NCBI GenBank assembly: GCA_026225055.1 | Contig: JAMFSA010000200.1 | Location: 124,001 to 188,000 of the forward strand | Direction: 5' to 3' | DNA from: Mucilaginibacter xinganensis | GTDB taxonomy: Bacteria > Bacteroidota > Bacteroidia > Sphingobacteriales > Sphingobacteriaceae | Length of the DNA stretch: 64,000 nt | In this document: positions 8,670-17,701 of the stretch, piece by piece | Position numbering within the stretch: the stretch's first letter is position 1 | How the letters are laid out: the number at the start of each line of letters is the position of its first letter | Made by a program: the position numbers and the translations under genes | Notes under the pieces: generated by a model | The model's database searches: none | What the model saw: only the letters and a program-made list of their open reading frames with translations | Told to the model about the DNA's origin: nothing

Positions 8670-10997
8670 TCAGGAACGCTGTTTCTTTTGTTTGTGGTTT
8701 ACATAGTAGCTATTATCATAGTTATAGCCATAGCCGTATTTTGCGCGTTGTATACCGTTGAACACAATATTGAGGTTAGGAAGTTTATCCTCTTTAACCA
8801 TTTGTTTTATAAATGCAAGCTCTGATTTGTCGGTATATCCTTGTTTAACAACGTATAGTGTCACATCACAAACCCGTGCCAGCAACAGGGCATCTGTTAC
8901 CAGGTGGATTGGCGGAGTATCGATCAAAATATCATCATAATCACTTCTCAACTTGTTAATCAATATATCCAGCTTAATGTTATCCAGCAATTCTGATGGA
9001 TTATCAGGGATAGGGCCGGCCCCAATCACATCCAAATAATTATGGATACCAGAAGGACGGATAATTTCTGCCAGCGATATTTCACCAGTAAGGTAATTGC
9101 TTAAACCAGGCTGATCGCTGTTTAACTTTAATATCTCAGATATTTTTGGCCTGCGCATATCCAGTTCTAATATGATCACCTTTCTGTTGGTTGCAGCCAG
9201 CGCAGCACCCATATTACTGGTGATAAAGCTTTTTCCTTCGCCGGAAACACTTGATGTAAACATAGTTACCCTCCCGCTTGGTTTATTTGGATAAAGCAAG
9301 TGCAAATTTGTACGTAATGATCTAAACTGTTCTGTTATGGCAAAGGCACCTTTTTCAAGTACGGCAATCTGAACATCTCCTTTGTTTTGGTTTAATTCAC
9401 AAATGACATGCGCTCCCGTTACTCTTTCTATTTCAGTACGGTTCAATACTTTGTTTTTTAATAGGTCGCGGCCATAGATGAAGGATGCCGGGATACCCAG
9501 GCCAAGCAATAATGCCAATACATATGGAACTTGTTTTTTTGATTTTGGCGCGATAAAATAAGGCTCTTCAACTGTACGGATGCCGGTTATAGTAGAAGCA
9601 TAGCTTAAAGAAACCTCTTCCTTTTTTTGCAGTAAATAGATGTATAAGTTTTCTTTTATGCTTTGCTGGCGTTTAATGCTGATGTATTGCCTCTCTTGTC
9701 CGGGTATATCTTTGATAGAGGCTTCAAAACCTGAATTATTGTGTTGGAGCTCTCTTTGTACAGATAGCAGGGAAGATTTGATGCTGACTATGGTTTCTTT
9801 TATTTCGGCTTTAGTTGATTTTATTTGCCTGTTTAAAGGGTTAAATATGGGATTTTGTTCAGGCGTGGTTGCCAGTAGCTTGTCATGTTGCAATTCCAGT
9901 TTTGATAACTGATCTACCAGACTTATTAACCCTGGATCAGAAATGCCCAGGGTAGCAGGGACGTTACCTGACGAATTGCTCGAATTTACATAACGTTCAA
10001 TACCTTCAATTACGTTAAGCTGAATATTAACATCATTTAAACGCGAATCGTTCGATTGAACATTGTCTAAATAGAATTTAGATTTTGATGAAATATCTGT
10101 GAGCCCTATGCTGCTTTTAAAGCCTTCTACATCTTTTTCAACGTTTGTCAATTCACCTGTAAGGGTTGATAACCTGTCGTCAATAAATTTCAGGGTGCTT
10201 TGCGTCACTTTGTTTTTATCCTCAATGCTCGAAACTTTATAGGCATTGATTAATTGGGTTAAAATTTCCTTTCCCCTCTGCGGAATTTCATCTTCCAGCT
10301 CCAGCTCAATAATAGGCGCATCTTTATTAAGTGTTACGGCAATGGAATTTTGATACATAGTAACCACATCTTCCGGATTTTGTATATTGATGGTAATGAT
10401 TTTACCAATAAAACTATCAAAATTTGGAGTTTTTGTGAGTTTCCAGGTACCCAGATCATTCTTTAATGTTGTATTAAAATTGTACACCGGCGATTCGCCA
10501 TTTGATGTTTTTATTACAAATGAATTGGCATCTTTAATAAGAATTAAAAGTGACAGATCACTTTCGTCTCCCGAGCTTTGTATAAGTTTAAACCTTACCG
10601 GCGTATTAACATACAGATCGCTGTGTTTATAGCTCGCATCTTTATAATTTACTGCTAGTTGTAAAGCGTCAACAACCTGGCGGATCAATGGCCTTGATTT
10701 TATGAATTCAACTTCGCTTTCTATGTCTTTTGGTTGTGCGGTAACATCAATTTCAGCCAGTGCTTCTTTAGCGTCCGGAGATTTTTTTTCATCGGTTATA
10801 GCCAGCGTAGCTTTTATATCATAAACAGGTTTTGTGCTTTTGATATAAAAATAGGCGATACTAATGGTGAATGCCAGGCTGAGCAGGAAAAAAGGCCAGT
10901 GATGCAGATATTTAGTAAATAATCCACGGATGTCTTTTTGCGGAGCCGACTCTTGGTCGTTAAACGCAGAGGCAAGGTAAAGGCGTTCGTTTTTCAT
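8670..10997 (-). CDS. Wzc-like polysaccharide co-polymerase / BY-kinase
   Basis: A 775-residue inner-membrane protein. One helix near residue 35 (WPFFLLSLAFTISIAYFYI) precedes a long periplasmic Wzz-type region with coiled coil (residues about 60-480). A second helix near 495 (YVLALLLGLGIPASFIYG) leads to a cytoplasmic bacterial tyrosine kinase. Walker A is SSVSGEGKS ending at S590, Walker A' is VIILELDMRRPK, and Walker B is DDILIDTPP near 690. The C-terminus is a tyrosine cluster (YGYGYNYDNSYYVNH), the autophosphorylation tail. The protein controls chain length and export by cycling phosphorylation. It lies 1 bp from the Wza-like gene, with which it forms the export channel. No separate phosphatase is visible. 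Confidence 0.93.
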   Translation of the reverse strand: MKNERLYLASAFNDQESAPQKDIRGLFTKYLHHWPFFLLSLAFTISIAYFYIKSTKPVYDIKATLAITDEKKSPDAKEALAEIDVTAQPKDIESEVEFIKSRPLIRQVVDALQLAVNYKDASYKHSDLYVNTPVRFKLIQSSGDESDLSLLILIKDANSFVIKTSNGESPVYNFNTTLKNDLGTWKLTKTPNFDSFIGKIITINIQNPEDVVTMYQNSIAVTLNKDAPIIELELEDEIPQRGKEILTQLINAYKVSSIEDKNKVTQSTLKFIDDRLSTLTGELTNVEKDVEGFKSSIGLTDISSKSKFYLDNVQSNDSRLNDVNIQLNVIEGIERYVNSSNSSGNVPATLGISDPGLISLVDQLSKLELQHDKLLATTPEQNPIFNPLNRQIKSTKAEIKETIVSIKSSLLSVQRELQHNNSGFEASIKDIPGQERQYISIKRQQSIKENLYIYLLQKKEEVSLSYASTITGIRTVEEPYFIAPKSKKQVPYVLALLLGLGIPASFIYGRDLLKNKVLNRTEIERVTGAHVICELNQNKGDVQIAVLEKGAFAITEQFRSLRTNLHLLYPNKPSGRVTMFTSSVSGEGKSFITSNMGAALAATNRKVIILELDMRRPKISEILKLNSDQPGLSNYLTGEISLAEIIRPSGIHNYLDVIGAGPIPDNPSELLDNIKLDILINKLRSDYDDILIDTPPIHLVTDALLLARVCDVTLYVVKQGYTDKSELAFIKQMVKEDKLPNLNIVFNGIQRAKYGYGYNYDNSYYVNHKQKKQRS

Positions 10998-10998
10998 A

Positions 10999-11748
10999 TT
11001 ATTTATTTACTACAGCGGTAAGTACAATGGTTGCCACTAATGATAAGGTAGCTAAAACCAGGCTGATTGTCCGATAACTTCTATCGCCTGAATTAGATTT
11101 TGTCTTATCGGGTTGCACATAAATTACATCGTTGTTTTTCAGATAATAATAAGGGGATTTAAAAAGATCGGCAGTGGTAAGATCAATATTAATGAATTGT
11201 CTGTTGCCGTTAACTTCCCGTATCAGCAGCACATTATTTCTTATACCGGTTATATTTAAGTCGCCGGCAAGGCCCAAAGCTTCAGGAACAGTTACACGTT
11301 CATTTGGTATCGGGTAAACGTTAGGATGCGCTACATCTCCAATTACCGATATCTTGAAATTGATTATTCTTACATTTACCGACGGTTCTTTTAAATAAGT
11401 TGCCAGTTTTGATTCTATTTGCTGCCTCAGGTCATTGGTAGTAAAACCTTCAGCTTTTATGCTTCCTACCAGGGGTAATTGTATATTGCCATTCATATCT
11501 ACCAAATACCCGTTTGGCTTTTCGGTATCATCTTTCCAGGCATCGGGATTAAGGCTGGTTACCGTAATCCCTAAAATATCCTGTTTCTGAATAGTGATTG
11601 GTGTGTAGTTATCAATTTTCTCATTTACAGTAGCAGAACGGTCAACATTTTGAAAATAGGGGATGTTCTTGTACGTATTGCAGGATGATGCCGCAAAAAA
11701 GATAATGGATAATACCAATAACAGGTGCGTACGGTTATTTATATTCAT
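10999..11748 (-). CDS. Wza-like polysaccharide export lipoprotein
   Basis: A 249-residue outer-membrane lipoprotein. The signal peptide ends in the lipobox AASSC with the acylated cysteine at residue 23. The poly-export domain follows (DILGITVTSLNPDAW at about 58-72 and GYLVDMNGNIQLPLVGSIKAEG), then an SLBB domain (NFKISVIGDVAHPNVYPIPN). A C-terminal hydrophobic helix (TISLVLATLSLVATIVLTAVV) corresponds to the helix that crosses the outer membrane in Wza. It is the first gene of the minus-strand operon, and its promoter must lie in the 600-bp divergent region shared with the antiterminator gene. Confidence 0.92.
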   Translation of the reverse strand: MNINNRTHLLLVLSIIFFAASSCNTYKNIPYFQNVDRSATVNEKIDNYTPITIQKQDILGITVTSLNPDAWKDDTEKPNGYLVDMNGNIQLPLVGSIKAEGFTTNDLRQQIESKLATYLKEPSVNVRIINFKISVIGDVAHPNVYPIPNERVTVPEALGLAGDLNITGIRNNVLLIREVNGNRQFINIDLTTADLFKSPYYYLKNNDVIYVQPDKTKSNSGDRSYRTISLVLATLSLVATIVLTAVVNK

Positions 11749-12006
11749 ATTAATTTATTAGGTAGTGTAACATGATGGGGTTTAGGCAGGCATATCTGGA
11801 ATTGATGCTCAGGTATGCTTTATTGACTCAAAAAAGGGGTGTATTTTTTGTACAGATTATATGGCTTCGCCACTTCACTTACAGTGAGCTTTGTTATTAA
11901 ATAAAATAATTATAAGTGTCATTAATGATAATGTATATAACACTTTGGTAAATTATTTTCATAAAAATAGGCCATTAATTATTAGTATTGTAAAATTATG
12001 TCAATC

Positions 12007-12033
12007 TGATACAATGTGTGAAAATCTGTATAA
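12007..12033 (+). repeat. 27-bp element, copy 1 (TGATACAAnnTGTGAAAA...)
   Basis: The block TGATACAA-nn-TGTGAAAA-nn-TGTATAA matches the block at 15135-15161 in 23 of 27 positions. Both copies also have CATAAAAATAGG 46-47 bp upstream, so a segment of about 75 bp is conserved with the same spacing. The TGTATAA end is promoter-like. It may be a duplicated promoter or regulator site. Confidence 0.5.
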
Positions 12034-12240
12034 CAGCATGAAGGATATTGTGAAAAAGTGAGAAGGAATGCAATAATTGTATAAGTGAGAAACTTCAATA
12101 TTCACGTCGCCTTGGATTGCATTGCAAAGAATGACCGGATGCGTTAAATTTTGCAAAATAGCTTATTTGGAAAAATTTCATCAAATAAATAATCGACGAG
12201 AATAAAGCATTATGTATTGATTAATAGTCACATACAAAAC

Positions 12241-12268
12241 AATAATAAATGTTTAAACATTTATTATT
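12241..12268. promoter_or_regulatory. perfect 28-bp palindrome
   Basis: AATAATAAATGTTT is followed directly by its exact reverse complement AAACATTTATTATT, with no spacer and no mismatch. It ends 84 bp before the chosen start of the antiterminator gene. A dimeric repressor site or a cruciform-forming site are possible; no regulator can be assigned. Confidence 0.65.
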
Positions 12269-12352
12269 TATCGGCAATTAATTAATTGGAAACCAAATTT
12301 GTTTGGTACGATAATTTCTGTATACATCTTACTAAAGCTAAATCGTGAAATT

Positions 12353-12871
12353 ATGATTATAGGATTCAAGAAAAATATTGCCCAGTGGATGGTTGTCTAC
12401 ACGCGATCTAATTTCGAACGGAAAGTGGATAAAAATTTAAAGGAACAGGGAATCATTTCCTATTGTCCTTTAATCACATCCCGGAATCAATGGGCCGATA
12501 GAGTAAAGACAATAGAAAAACCTTTTTTTTCATCATATCTTTTTGTGAAGGCCTCTCCACTTGAGGTGAATAAAGTTAGATATTCATCAGGGGTAATTAA
12601 TCTGTTATCAAACGATGGCAAGCCTGTGATAATTACAGAGGATGAAATTGAACAAATAAGGTTGATCACAAAAAATTATGCGGATGCCGAAGTGGTTAGT
12701 TTGAAAAGTTTAAAGGTTGGCGATAAAGTTAAAATTACAGATGGCTTGCTTTTAAACCAGGAAGGTTTTGTAAACAAGGTTATGGGAACAAAAGTTCTGA
12801 TGATTATCGAACAATTAGACTGCGCCGTAGTAGTAAAAGTTAAGCAGTTGGCATTGAATGTAGCCAGCTAA
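12353..12871 (+). CDS. UpxY-like transcription antiterminator (NusG family)
   Basis: A 172-residue NusG paralog. The NGN domain begins WMVVYTRSNFERKVDKNLKE (residues about 11-30) and includes FFSSYLFVKASPLEVNKVR. A KOW-type segment follows near residues 118-140 (LKVGDKVKITDGLLLNQEGF). The frame is open 18 codons further upstream, but those residues are not NusG-like, so the ATG giving MIIGFKKNIAQW is preferred. In Bacteroides, UpxY proteins let RNA polymerase read through the leader of their own capsule operon. Here the gene is divergent from the export operon rather than its first gene, so action in trans or on another operon must be considered. Confidence 0.87.
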   Translation: MIIGFKKNIAQWMVVYTRSNFERKVDKNLKEQGIISYCPLITSRNQWADRVKTIEKPFFSSYLFVKASPLEVNKVRYSSGVINLLSNDGKPVIITEDEIEQIRLITKNYADAEVVSLKSLKVGDKVKITDGLLLNQEGFVNKVMGTKVLMIIEQLDCAVVVKVKQLALNVAS

Positions 12872-12960
12872 AGACGTTGTATGATTTATAGTTGAATTAT
12901 TCACAAAGATAATGACGAGACGAATTTAACTATAAAATTTAAAAGAAGTGACTAATAACT

Positions 12961-13341
12961 ATGGATACTCACCGCGGACAAATCGTAGAAATGGTAATTA
13001 GGCGCGAGGGCTATAGCATTAGCGAATTAGCCAGACTTGCCAAAGTTAACCGGAGATCAGTATACTATTGGTTTAACCAACCATATTTAAAAACAGAAAT
13101 AATTTATCAAATCGGTATATATATAAAACATGATTTTTCCATCGAATTCCCCTATATATTTAAGTCTGACGATTTTAAACATGTAAGTAATTTCAACAGC
13201 CTCAATATTGTTAAAGTTGTGGCTCAGCAACCATCTGATACTGAATACTGGAAAAATAAATACCTGGAAATTTTAGAAAAATATAATGATCTTTTAGTGA
13301 AAACTACGGACTGGTTCGCCTCAGAAAGTGGAACGGGATAA
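12961..13341 (+). CDS. small helix-turn-helix DNA-binding protein
   Basis: A 126-residue protein. Residues about 5-45 (VEMVIRREGYSISELARLAKVNRRSVYYWF) form an XRE- or MerR-like helix-turn-helix with the recognition helix around VNRRSVYYWF. The C-terminal third (YWKNKYLEILEKYNDLLVK) is a short coiled coil suited to dimerisation. It is 89 bp downstream of the antiterminator gene on the same strand, so a shared transcript and a role in exopolysaccharide control are possible. It ends just before a strong convergent terminator. Target unknown. Confidence 0.72.
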   Translation: MDTHRGQIVEMVIRREGYSISELARLAKVNRRSVYYWFNQPYLKTEIIYQIGIYIKHDFSIEFPYIFKSDDFKHVSNFNSLNIVKVVAQQPSDTEYWKNKYLEILEKYNDLLVKTTDWFASESGTG

Positions 13342-13360
13342 TGTTATTTTAAGCTAAAAA

Positions 13361-13399
13361 TACTGCAATAACAATATTAATCTAAATTGTTATTGCAGT
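13361..13399. terminator. bidirectional terminator between convergent genes
   Basis: A perfect 15-bp inverted repeat (TACTGCAATAACAAT and its complement) with a 9-base loop separates the HTH gene from the convergent hypothetical gene, and includes the stop codon of the latter. Its position supports both flanking genes being real. Confidence 0.7.
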
Positions 13400-13670
13400 A
13401 AATACTCTTTAGGTAAAGGTTTATCTCCCTCAGAAATTTTAGTTGTGGTCGCAACTCTTCCAACATTGAACTTTGATTTTCATTATCTAAAATAATATCG
13501 GATATGTTGCCAATCATGGTGTCAAAACCTTCTTTGGTAATATCCATAAAAGTCGAACTGTGAATTAAAAAGTCTTTGAATTCCTGGATGTTAACATCAA
13601 AGTCTATTCCATTGATAGTGAATGAGTTGCCCTCTTTTTCACGATAATCTTTCTTTTTACCACTTATCAT
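13377..13670 (-). CDS. hypothetical protein, 97 aa
   Basis: Not recognised. It is a soluble, acidic, mostly helical-looking protein (GFDTMIGNISDIILDNENQSS, MLEELRPQLKFLREINLYLK). No signal peptide, no cysteine motif beyond a single C near the end. It converges on the HTH gene with a shared perfect hairpin terminator, and codon use looks normal for the neighbourhood, which argues for a real gene rather than chance. No partner is evident. Confidence 0.5.
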   Translation of the reverse strand: MISGKKKDYREKEGNSFTINGIDFDVNIQEFKDFLIHSSTFMDITKEGFDTMIGNISDIILDNENQSSMLEELRPQLKFLREINLYLKSIYCNNNLD

Positions 13671-14529
13671 TTACTCGCAGAATTGAAATCTATACATATA
13701 GTAACGGATTAAATAATTTTGTATTCAATCCAAACGCTTATTACGTGCCCGCAAATAAAATTGTTTCAGGTTCGAGAGAGTTGTTTAAAAAAAATATTAT
13801 CTGTTAACGAACTGAATATCAAAATAACGAATACTGCTAAGCAGATAGTATACCATTATTATAATTAATTAAGTAGAGATTTTTTCTTCTTAAATTTTGG
13901 ATGTATTAATAGTTTACTATCTGTCATATTTTTTGAGACAGTGAGGCGATGATCGTTTATCTTTTACGTGCGTAGGGATTTTAATGTTCATAAGAGTTGT
14001 TTAGTATACGCTTTATAGTAATGGCTGGAAGGAGCTATGCGAAAGATTATTAACTGAATATAGGTAGATTATATCGGGATTTCGATTTGAGGAACCGTGA
14101 CTTATATTGCACGATTTGAGGATATATTTACTCGTTTTTTTTTACCCAAAATGATAATTTTATTCATTTTATGCATTTTTGCTATAGTACATCGTATTTT
14201 TAATATTATTTTATTGTAATATTCCTATTAAAGTTGAATATTTTTGCATTAATTATAAAATGCTTAATGCTTAAAGTCGCGATTAAAATAGTTTCTTTAA
14301 TGTTTTCGACTTTTCTACAGGCAAGAATTGGCGATTATCCTGTCATTTTATTTGAAAAAATAGGCAATGTTTGCAAAAACTGTGCTGTTAGTAAGGAGTT
14401 CGCTATCGACAATAAAATAGAGCAACCGCATACAGCATACTTCCACTAATGATTGCAAGTAAATCGGTATATTATTTTCGGCTTGGGTGTCTGCGCGCTA
14501 TGGTTTGCCAGATTTTGCTTAAATAAAAA
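13671..14529. other. AT-rich gap without a convincing gene
   Basis: Several short frames exist here, but none shows a recognisable protein. One plus-strand frame around 14234-14449 contains a CKNC pair and a hydrophobic start and is left uncalled. No hairpin or repeat of note was seen. Confidence 0.4.
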
Positions 14530-14622
14530 TTACCGGAAGAAATAGCCATATAATAATAAGCCGGTTAGCAAACTGCCCGCAATTAAAAGTTCCTTGATCA
14601 GGTGTTTAGTTAAGTTTGACAT
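14530..14622 (-). CDS. small membrane peptide, 30 aa
   Basis: ATG to TAA encodes a 30-residue peptide: a polar, basic start (MSNLTKHLIKE) followed by one hydrophobic segment (LLIAGSLLTGLLLYGYFF) and a final arginine. A single membrane helix with positive flanks is seen in type I toxins and in small regulatory membrane peptides. A second, similar peptide gene follows upstream on the same strand. Too short for database-based certainty; no antisense RNA could be recognised. Confidence 0.42.
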   Translation of the reverse strand: MSNLTKHLIKELLIAGSLLTGLLLYGYFFR

Positions 14623-14774
14623 ACAATTTTGTTTTATAGTTGTTGAATGTTCTATTTACAATTTGTATTTGAGCTGCTCAGCTTTGAAAGCTTTACATCT
14701 TACTAAAAATGTGCTTACATCAGGTGGCACATATTAGTCGTAGTCTTTAATAACGTCATGGATCGATTCACTAT

Positions 14775-14915
14775 TTACCAACCGATGAATTTATTCCTAA
14801 AGAAATATAGTACGATCAAAATTAAAGTTATCATTGTCAACGCGAATTTTCCAAGTTCTGCCAAATCAGCTTCGCCATAAATAACTGCTTTAAATGATTT
14901 CGTAATTGTTTTCAT
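14775..14915 (-). CDS. small membrane peptide, 46 aa
   Basis: ATG to TAA encodes 46 residues. The N-terminus is basic and amphipathic (MKTITKSFKAVIYGEADLAE), then comes one hydrophobic helix (FALTMITLILIVLYFF) and a short basic tail (RNKFIGW). The architecture parallels the 30-residue peptide 152 bp downstream, including the YFFR exit from the membrane. The two could be paralogous small membrane proteins or toxins. The rest of this zone has almost no coding potential, so a compact peptide with such a clean layout is notable. Confidence 0.45.
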   Translation of the reverse strand: MKTITKSFKAVIYGEADLAELGKFALTMITLILIVLYFFRNKFIGW

Positions 14916-15642
14916 ATATGTATGTATTAAATTGCATTGCCATTAGCCGTAGCCAAAGAAATTATATTACTTTATGTTTGCCCTTTTCGCTGTTATTACA
15001 GCGCCTGTGCCCAACAATTTAGTGCCTGTTTTGACTAACTATATCCAATCATTTTTTTGATTAGAGTATTTATAACCAACTGTTTGTCATAAAAATAGGG
15101 TAAAATCACGCTGGCGGTTGATAAATTTGAAATATGATACAACATGTGAAAATGTGTATAATGATTTCACATACCAAGGTGAATTGGTGGGCTTATGATG
15201 GATATTAAGAGCCTTTATACCATTAATTTTTTTGCGGGATTGGATATTACGACAAGCTGAACAGGCTACGTGCTTTAGATTGCGGAGTTGTGTTTGTAAA
15301 AGTAAATTGTATTAACTTTTGGGAAATTAGTGTGGTAAAAGTTTTTCGGAAAATGCTCATATAAACGACCATAAAAGGAAGTCGAACTCTAAAAAGATAG
15401 ATTGGGAAATAATTTAGTATAAATAAGCCCGATTTTAAATTTGTATGAAATTTCACTAATGAACATCAAACTCTTTTTGAAGAGAATTAACGGGCTGTCT
15501 ATCATTTTGTTATAGGCATAAAAAAAGGAAACACCTGTAGTATGATGTTTCCTTAAGTGACCCTTCGACCGCAGTTTTCGAACTTTTTCCTTGAGGATTT
15601 AAAGAAATTAGCTTCAATATCAACCAATTGTTAAATAAAAAT
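14916..15642. other. gene-poor AT-rich gap with a weak hairpin
   Basis: No supported CDS. It holds the second copy of the 27-bp element (15135-15161) and a 7-bp stem (GGAAACA / TGTTTCC, 15527-15552) preceded by an A-run, which could be a weak terminator. Confidence 0.4.
15135..15161 (+). repeat. 27-bp element, copy 2
   Basis: Second copy of the TGATACAA-nn-TGTGAAAA-nn-TGTATAA block, again with CATAAAAATAGG about 47 bp before it. Nothing recognisable as a gene follows, so this may be the promoter of a lost gene or a small RNA. Confidence 0.5.
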
Positions 15643-15753
15643 ATGGGCTCTTTTATATATCAAGATTGGTCGCCAATTCATGAAATTTGGGAACGCCATT
15701 GGTTGGCCAAACACCCAGATGATAATAGCAAAGTAGTGAATGGTTTAGGATGA
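15643..15753 (+). CDS. possible small ORF or gene fragment, 36 aa
   Basis: An ATG-started frame encodes a soluble peptide rich in aromatic residues (QDWSPIHEIWERHWLAKHP). The composition is unlike random AT-rich translation and looks like a piece of a folded protein. Family not recognised. It may be the 5' remnant of a lost gene. Confidence 0.25.
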   Translation: MGSFIYQDWSPIHEIWERHWLAKHPDDNSKVVNGLG

Positions 15754-16202
15754 AATCTTTTTCATCGAAATTTTGAACAATCGATCTTTTGCTTTTTGTT
15801 CCTCTGTATCATTTTCATATGGAGAAAGGAGTTCATTTATCCTATGCCTTAAGCGATATTGGAAAAAACAGAAAGTACTAAAAATTTATACGTTCACTGG
15901 ATTTAGCCATATGTTTGCTTTTCCGCTTGCGATATTGTGTTTAACCAGGGGTATAGCGCATAGTAAAAATGGTATCCGGATCAGGATATTTATAATAGTT
16001 TCGGAGATTGTATTTTCAGTAAATAGGTTATGCCTCACTATATAATATAGTACTTGATGTATGATTGTTAGTACATCAAAAAGTAGAAACACAGGTTTTT
16101 ACGGGAATGCCATAAGGCTTGAAGGGATTTTGGTTAATCATATAATAAAAAAAACATTTACCGGCTTTAGAAATCCTAGTCATTGGAACTAATAAATACA
16201 AA
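15754..16202. other. gap upstream of the dehydrogenase gene
   Basis: About 450 bp without a supported gene. Short frames on both strands here overlap each other and look like chance. The promoter of the dehydrogenase should lie at its right end, but no clear -7 box or RTCCAT operator pair was found. Confidence 0.4.
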
Positions 16203-17219
16203 ATGAATACATTGGTTTGTGCACAACCCGGGAACATGGAATATTTGGAAAGGCCAGATCCTGCTTTAACGGGAGGAAACGCCATTATAAAAATTAAGCG
16301 TATAGGTATTTGCGGAACAGACTTGCATGCTTATGAGGGCACACAGCCATTTTTTACCTACCCCCGAATATTGGGACATGAATTATCAGGTGAATTGGTT
16401 GACTTTGATAATGCTCCTGGATTTCAAAGGGGAGATATGGTAACCATTATACCCTATTTTAATTGTGGTATATGTGTAGCATGTAGAAACGGTAACCCTA
16501 ATTATTGTGTGAATATTAATGTATGTGGTGTATATGTGGACGGCGGAATGGTGGAATATTTATCGGTGCCTTCTTATTCGTTAGTGCATGGTTACGGCTT
16601 AAGTTATGACGAATTAGCTTTAGTTGAGCCACTCGCTATAGGAGCTCATGGCATAAGTAAGGCAAAGGTAGCAATGGGGGAAAATGTGTTGATTGTAGGT
16701 GCCGGCCCCATCGGCTTAGGAGCCATGGAATTTGCCCGTATAGCCGGAGCCAATGTAATTGCGATGGATATTAATGAATCGAGGCTCAGCTTTTGTAAGG
16801 ATAAAATAAAAGTAGAGCATATTGTGGCTGCCCGGTCAACAGATATATTGCAGCAATTAATGGGGATTACCAATGGCGATATGCCAACGGTGATTGTAGA
16901 TGCAACTGGTAGCAGAACAGCTATTAACAATAGCTTTCAGTATATGGCGCATGGTGCAAAATTTGTACTCATCGGTTTACAAAATGAAGATATTAGCTTT
17001 AGCCATCCTGAGTTTCATAAGAGGGAGGGTACGTTAATGAGTAGCAGGAATGCATTACGCCAGGATTTTCAGCATATCATCAATTCGCTAAAGGATGGTT
17101 TGATAAATCCGTTAACCTACATTACCCACCGTGTAAACTTTGATGAAGTGAAAAGTTCATTTGAAGGTTGGCTAAAACCTGAGACCGGTGTTATAAAAGC
17201 TATGGTATCTTTCCCCTAA
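16203..17219 (+). CDS. zinc-dependent alcohol dehydrogenase (MDR superfamily)
   Basis: A 338-residue medium-chain dehydrogenase. The catalytic zinc ligands are C37 (GICGTDLH), H59 and E60 (LGHE). The structural zinc has four cysteines, C88, C91, C94 and C102 (CGICVACRNGNPNYC). The Rossmann motif is VLIVGAGPIGLGAMEFA near residue 160, followed by AMDIN, an acidic residue that favours NAD. Related enzymes oxidise sugars or polyols such as L-fucose, L-threonine or sorbitol. It lies at the left border of the galactan locus and may oxidise a released sugar, but it has no copy of the AraC operator in front of it, so co-regulation is uncertain. Confidence 0.87.
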   Translation: MNTLVCAQPGNMEYLERPDPALTGGNAIIKIKRIGICGTDLHAYEGTQPFFTYPRILGHELSGELVDFDNAPGFQRGDMVTIIPYFNCGICVACRNGNPNYCVNINVCGVYVDGGMVEYLSVPSYSLVHGYGLSYDELALVEPLAIGAHGISKAKVAMGENVLIVGAGPIGLGAMEFARIAGANVIAMDINESRLSFCKDKIKVEHIVAARSTDILQQLMGITNGDMPTVIVDATGSRTAINNSFQYMAHGAKFVLIGLQNEDISFSHPEFHKREGTLMSSRNALRQDFQHIINSLKDGLINPLTYITHRVNFDEVKSSFEGWLKPETGVIKAMVSFP

Positions 17220-17701
17220 TTGCATATTTTCACAGCGTTAAACCTACAATGATGGTATAATTGGCGCAGTGGATGTGAGTAACAATATTTAAATAGAATA
17301 TAGGGTCATAATTCCGATATATAAAAAGATAAATAGCTATTGAGACTTGTTATCGACGTAAATATAGAAGGCACCTTTTCTAACGGTTCCACTAAAAGAT
17401 ATTTCTTATTGTTGAAAATTATGGCGCATAATCATGAGCCATTTCTTGCTGCAGACCCCATAATTCTATGTATAGATTGTTTTATTTTTTCAAACCAGGC
17501 AGCCATCCACCGCCCGAATGCATGTTTATAAAGGTTAAAGTCTTGGTTTAAGAATTGCTGCAATTTCAGATAAGCCCCATATTGTTTAAACGCATGCATG
17601 AATTATTAATAATGGAAAGATAAATCATATTAAAATACAGAATTTTCTTATACCTCATATATAGTTTGTGCAAGGGTATTGGTAACCAGAATACTTGAAT
17701 A
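17220..17701. other. intergenic gap before the GH2 gene
   Basis: About 480 bp with no supported ORF or RNA. The only clear signal is the regulator site that starts at its right end. Confidence 0.4.

Larger units (their letters stand above)
11749..12352. promoter_or_regulatory. divergent control region between export operon and antiterminator gene
   Basis: About 600 bp of AT-rich sequence without a convincing ORF. It must hold the promoters of both the exopolysaccharide operon (minus) and the UpxY-like gene (plus). It contains a perfect 28-bp palindrome and one copy of a 27-bp element that recurs at 15135, both listed separately. The length on the plus side would allow a long leader in front of the antiterminator gene. 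No promoter was identified with certainty. Confidence 0.6.

Noticed and set aside
14234-14449. 71-aa plus-strand ORF with CKNC
   Set aside because: Non-ATG start, no recognisable fold, and composition close to what AT-rich DNA gives by chance.
15527-15552. Riboswitch or strong terminator
   Set aside because: Only a 7-bp stem with a 12-base loop and no U-tract; kept only as a note in the gap description.
15773-16092. Overlapping ORFs on both strands before the dehydrogenase
   Set aside because: They shadow each other, contain no motif and have no plausible start context.
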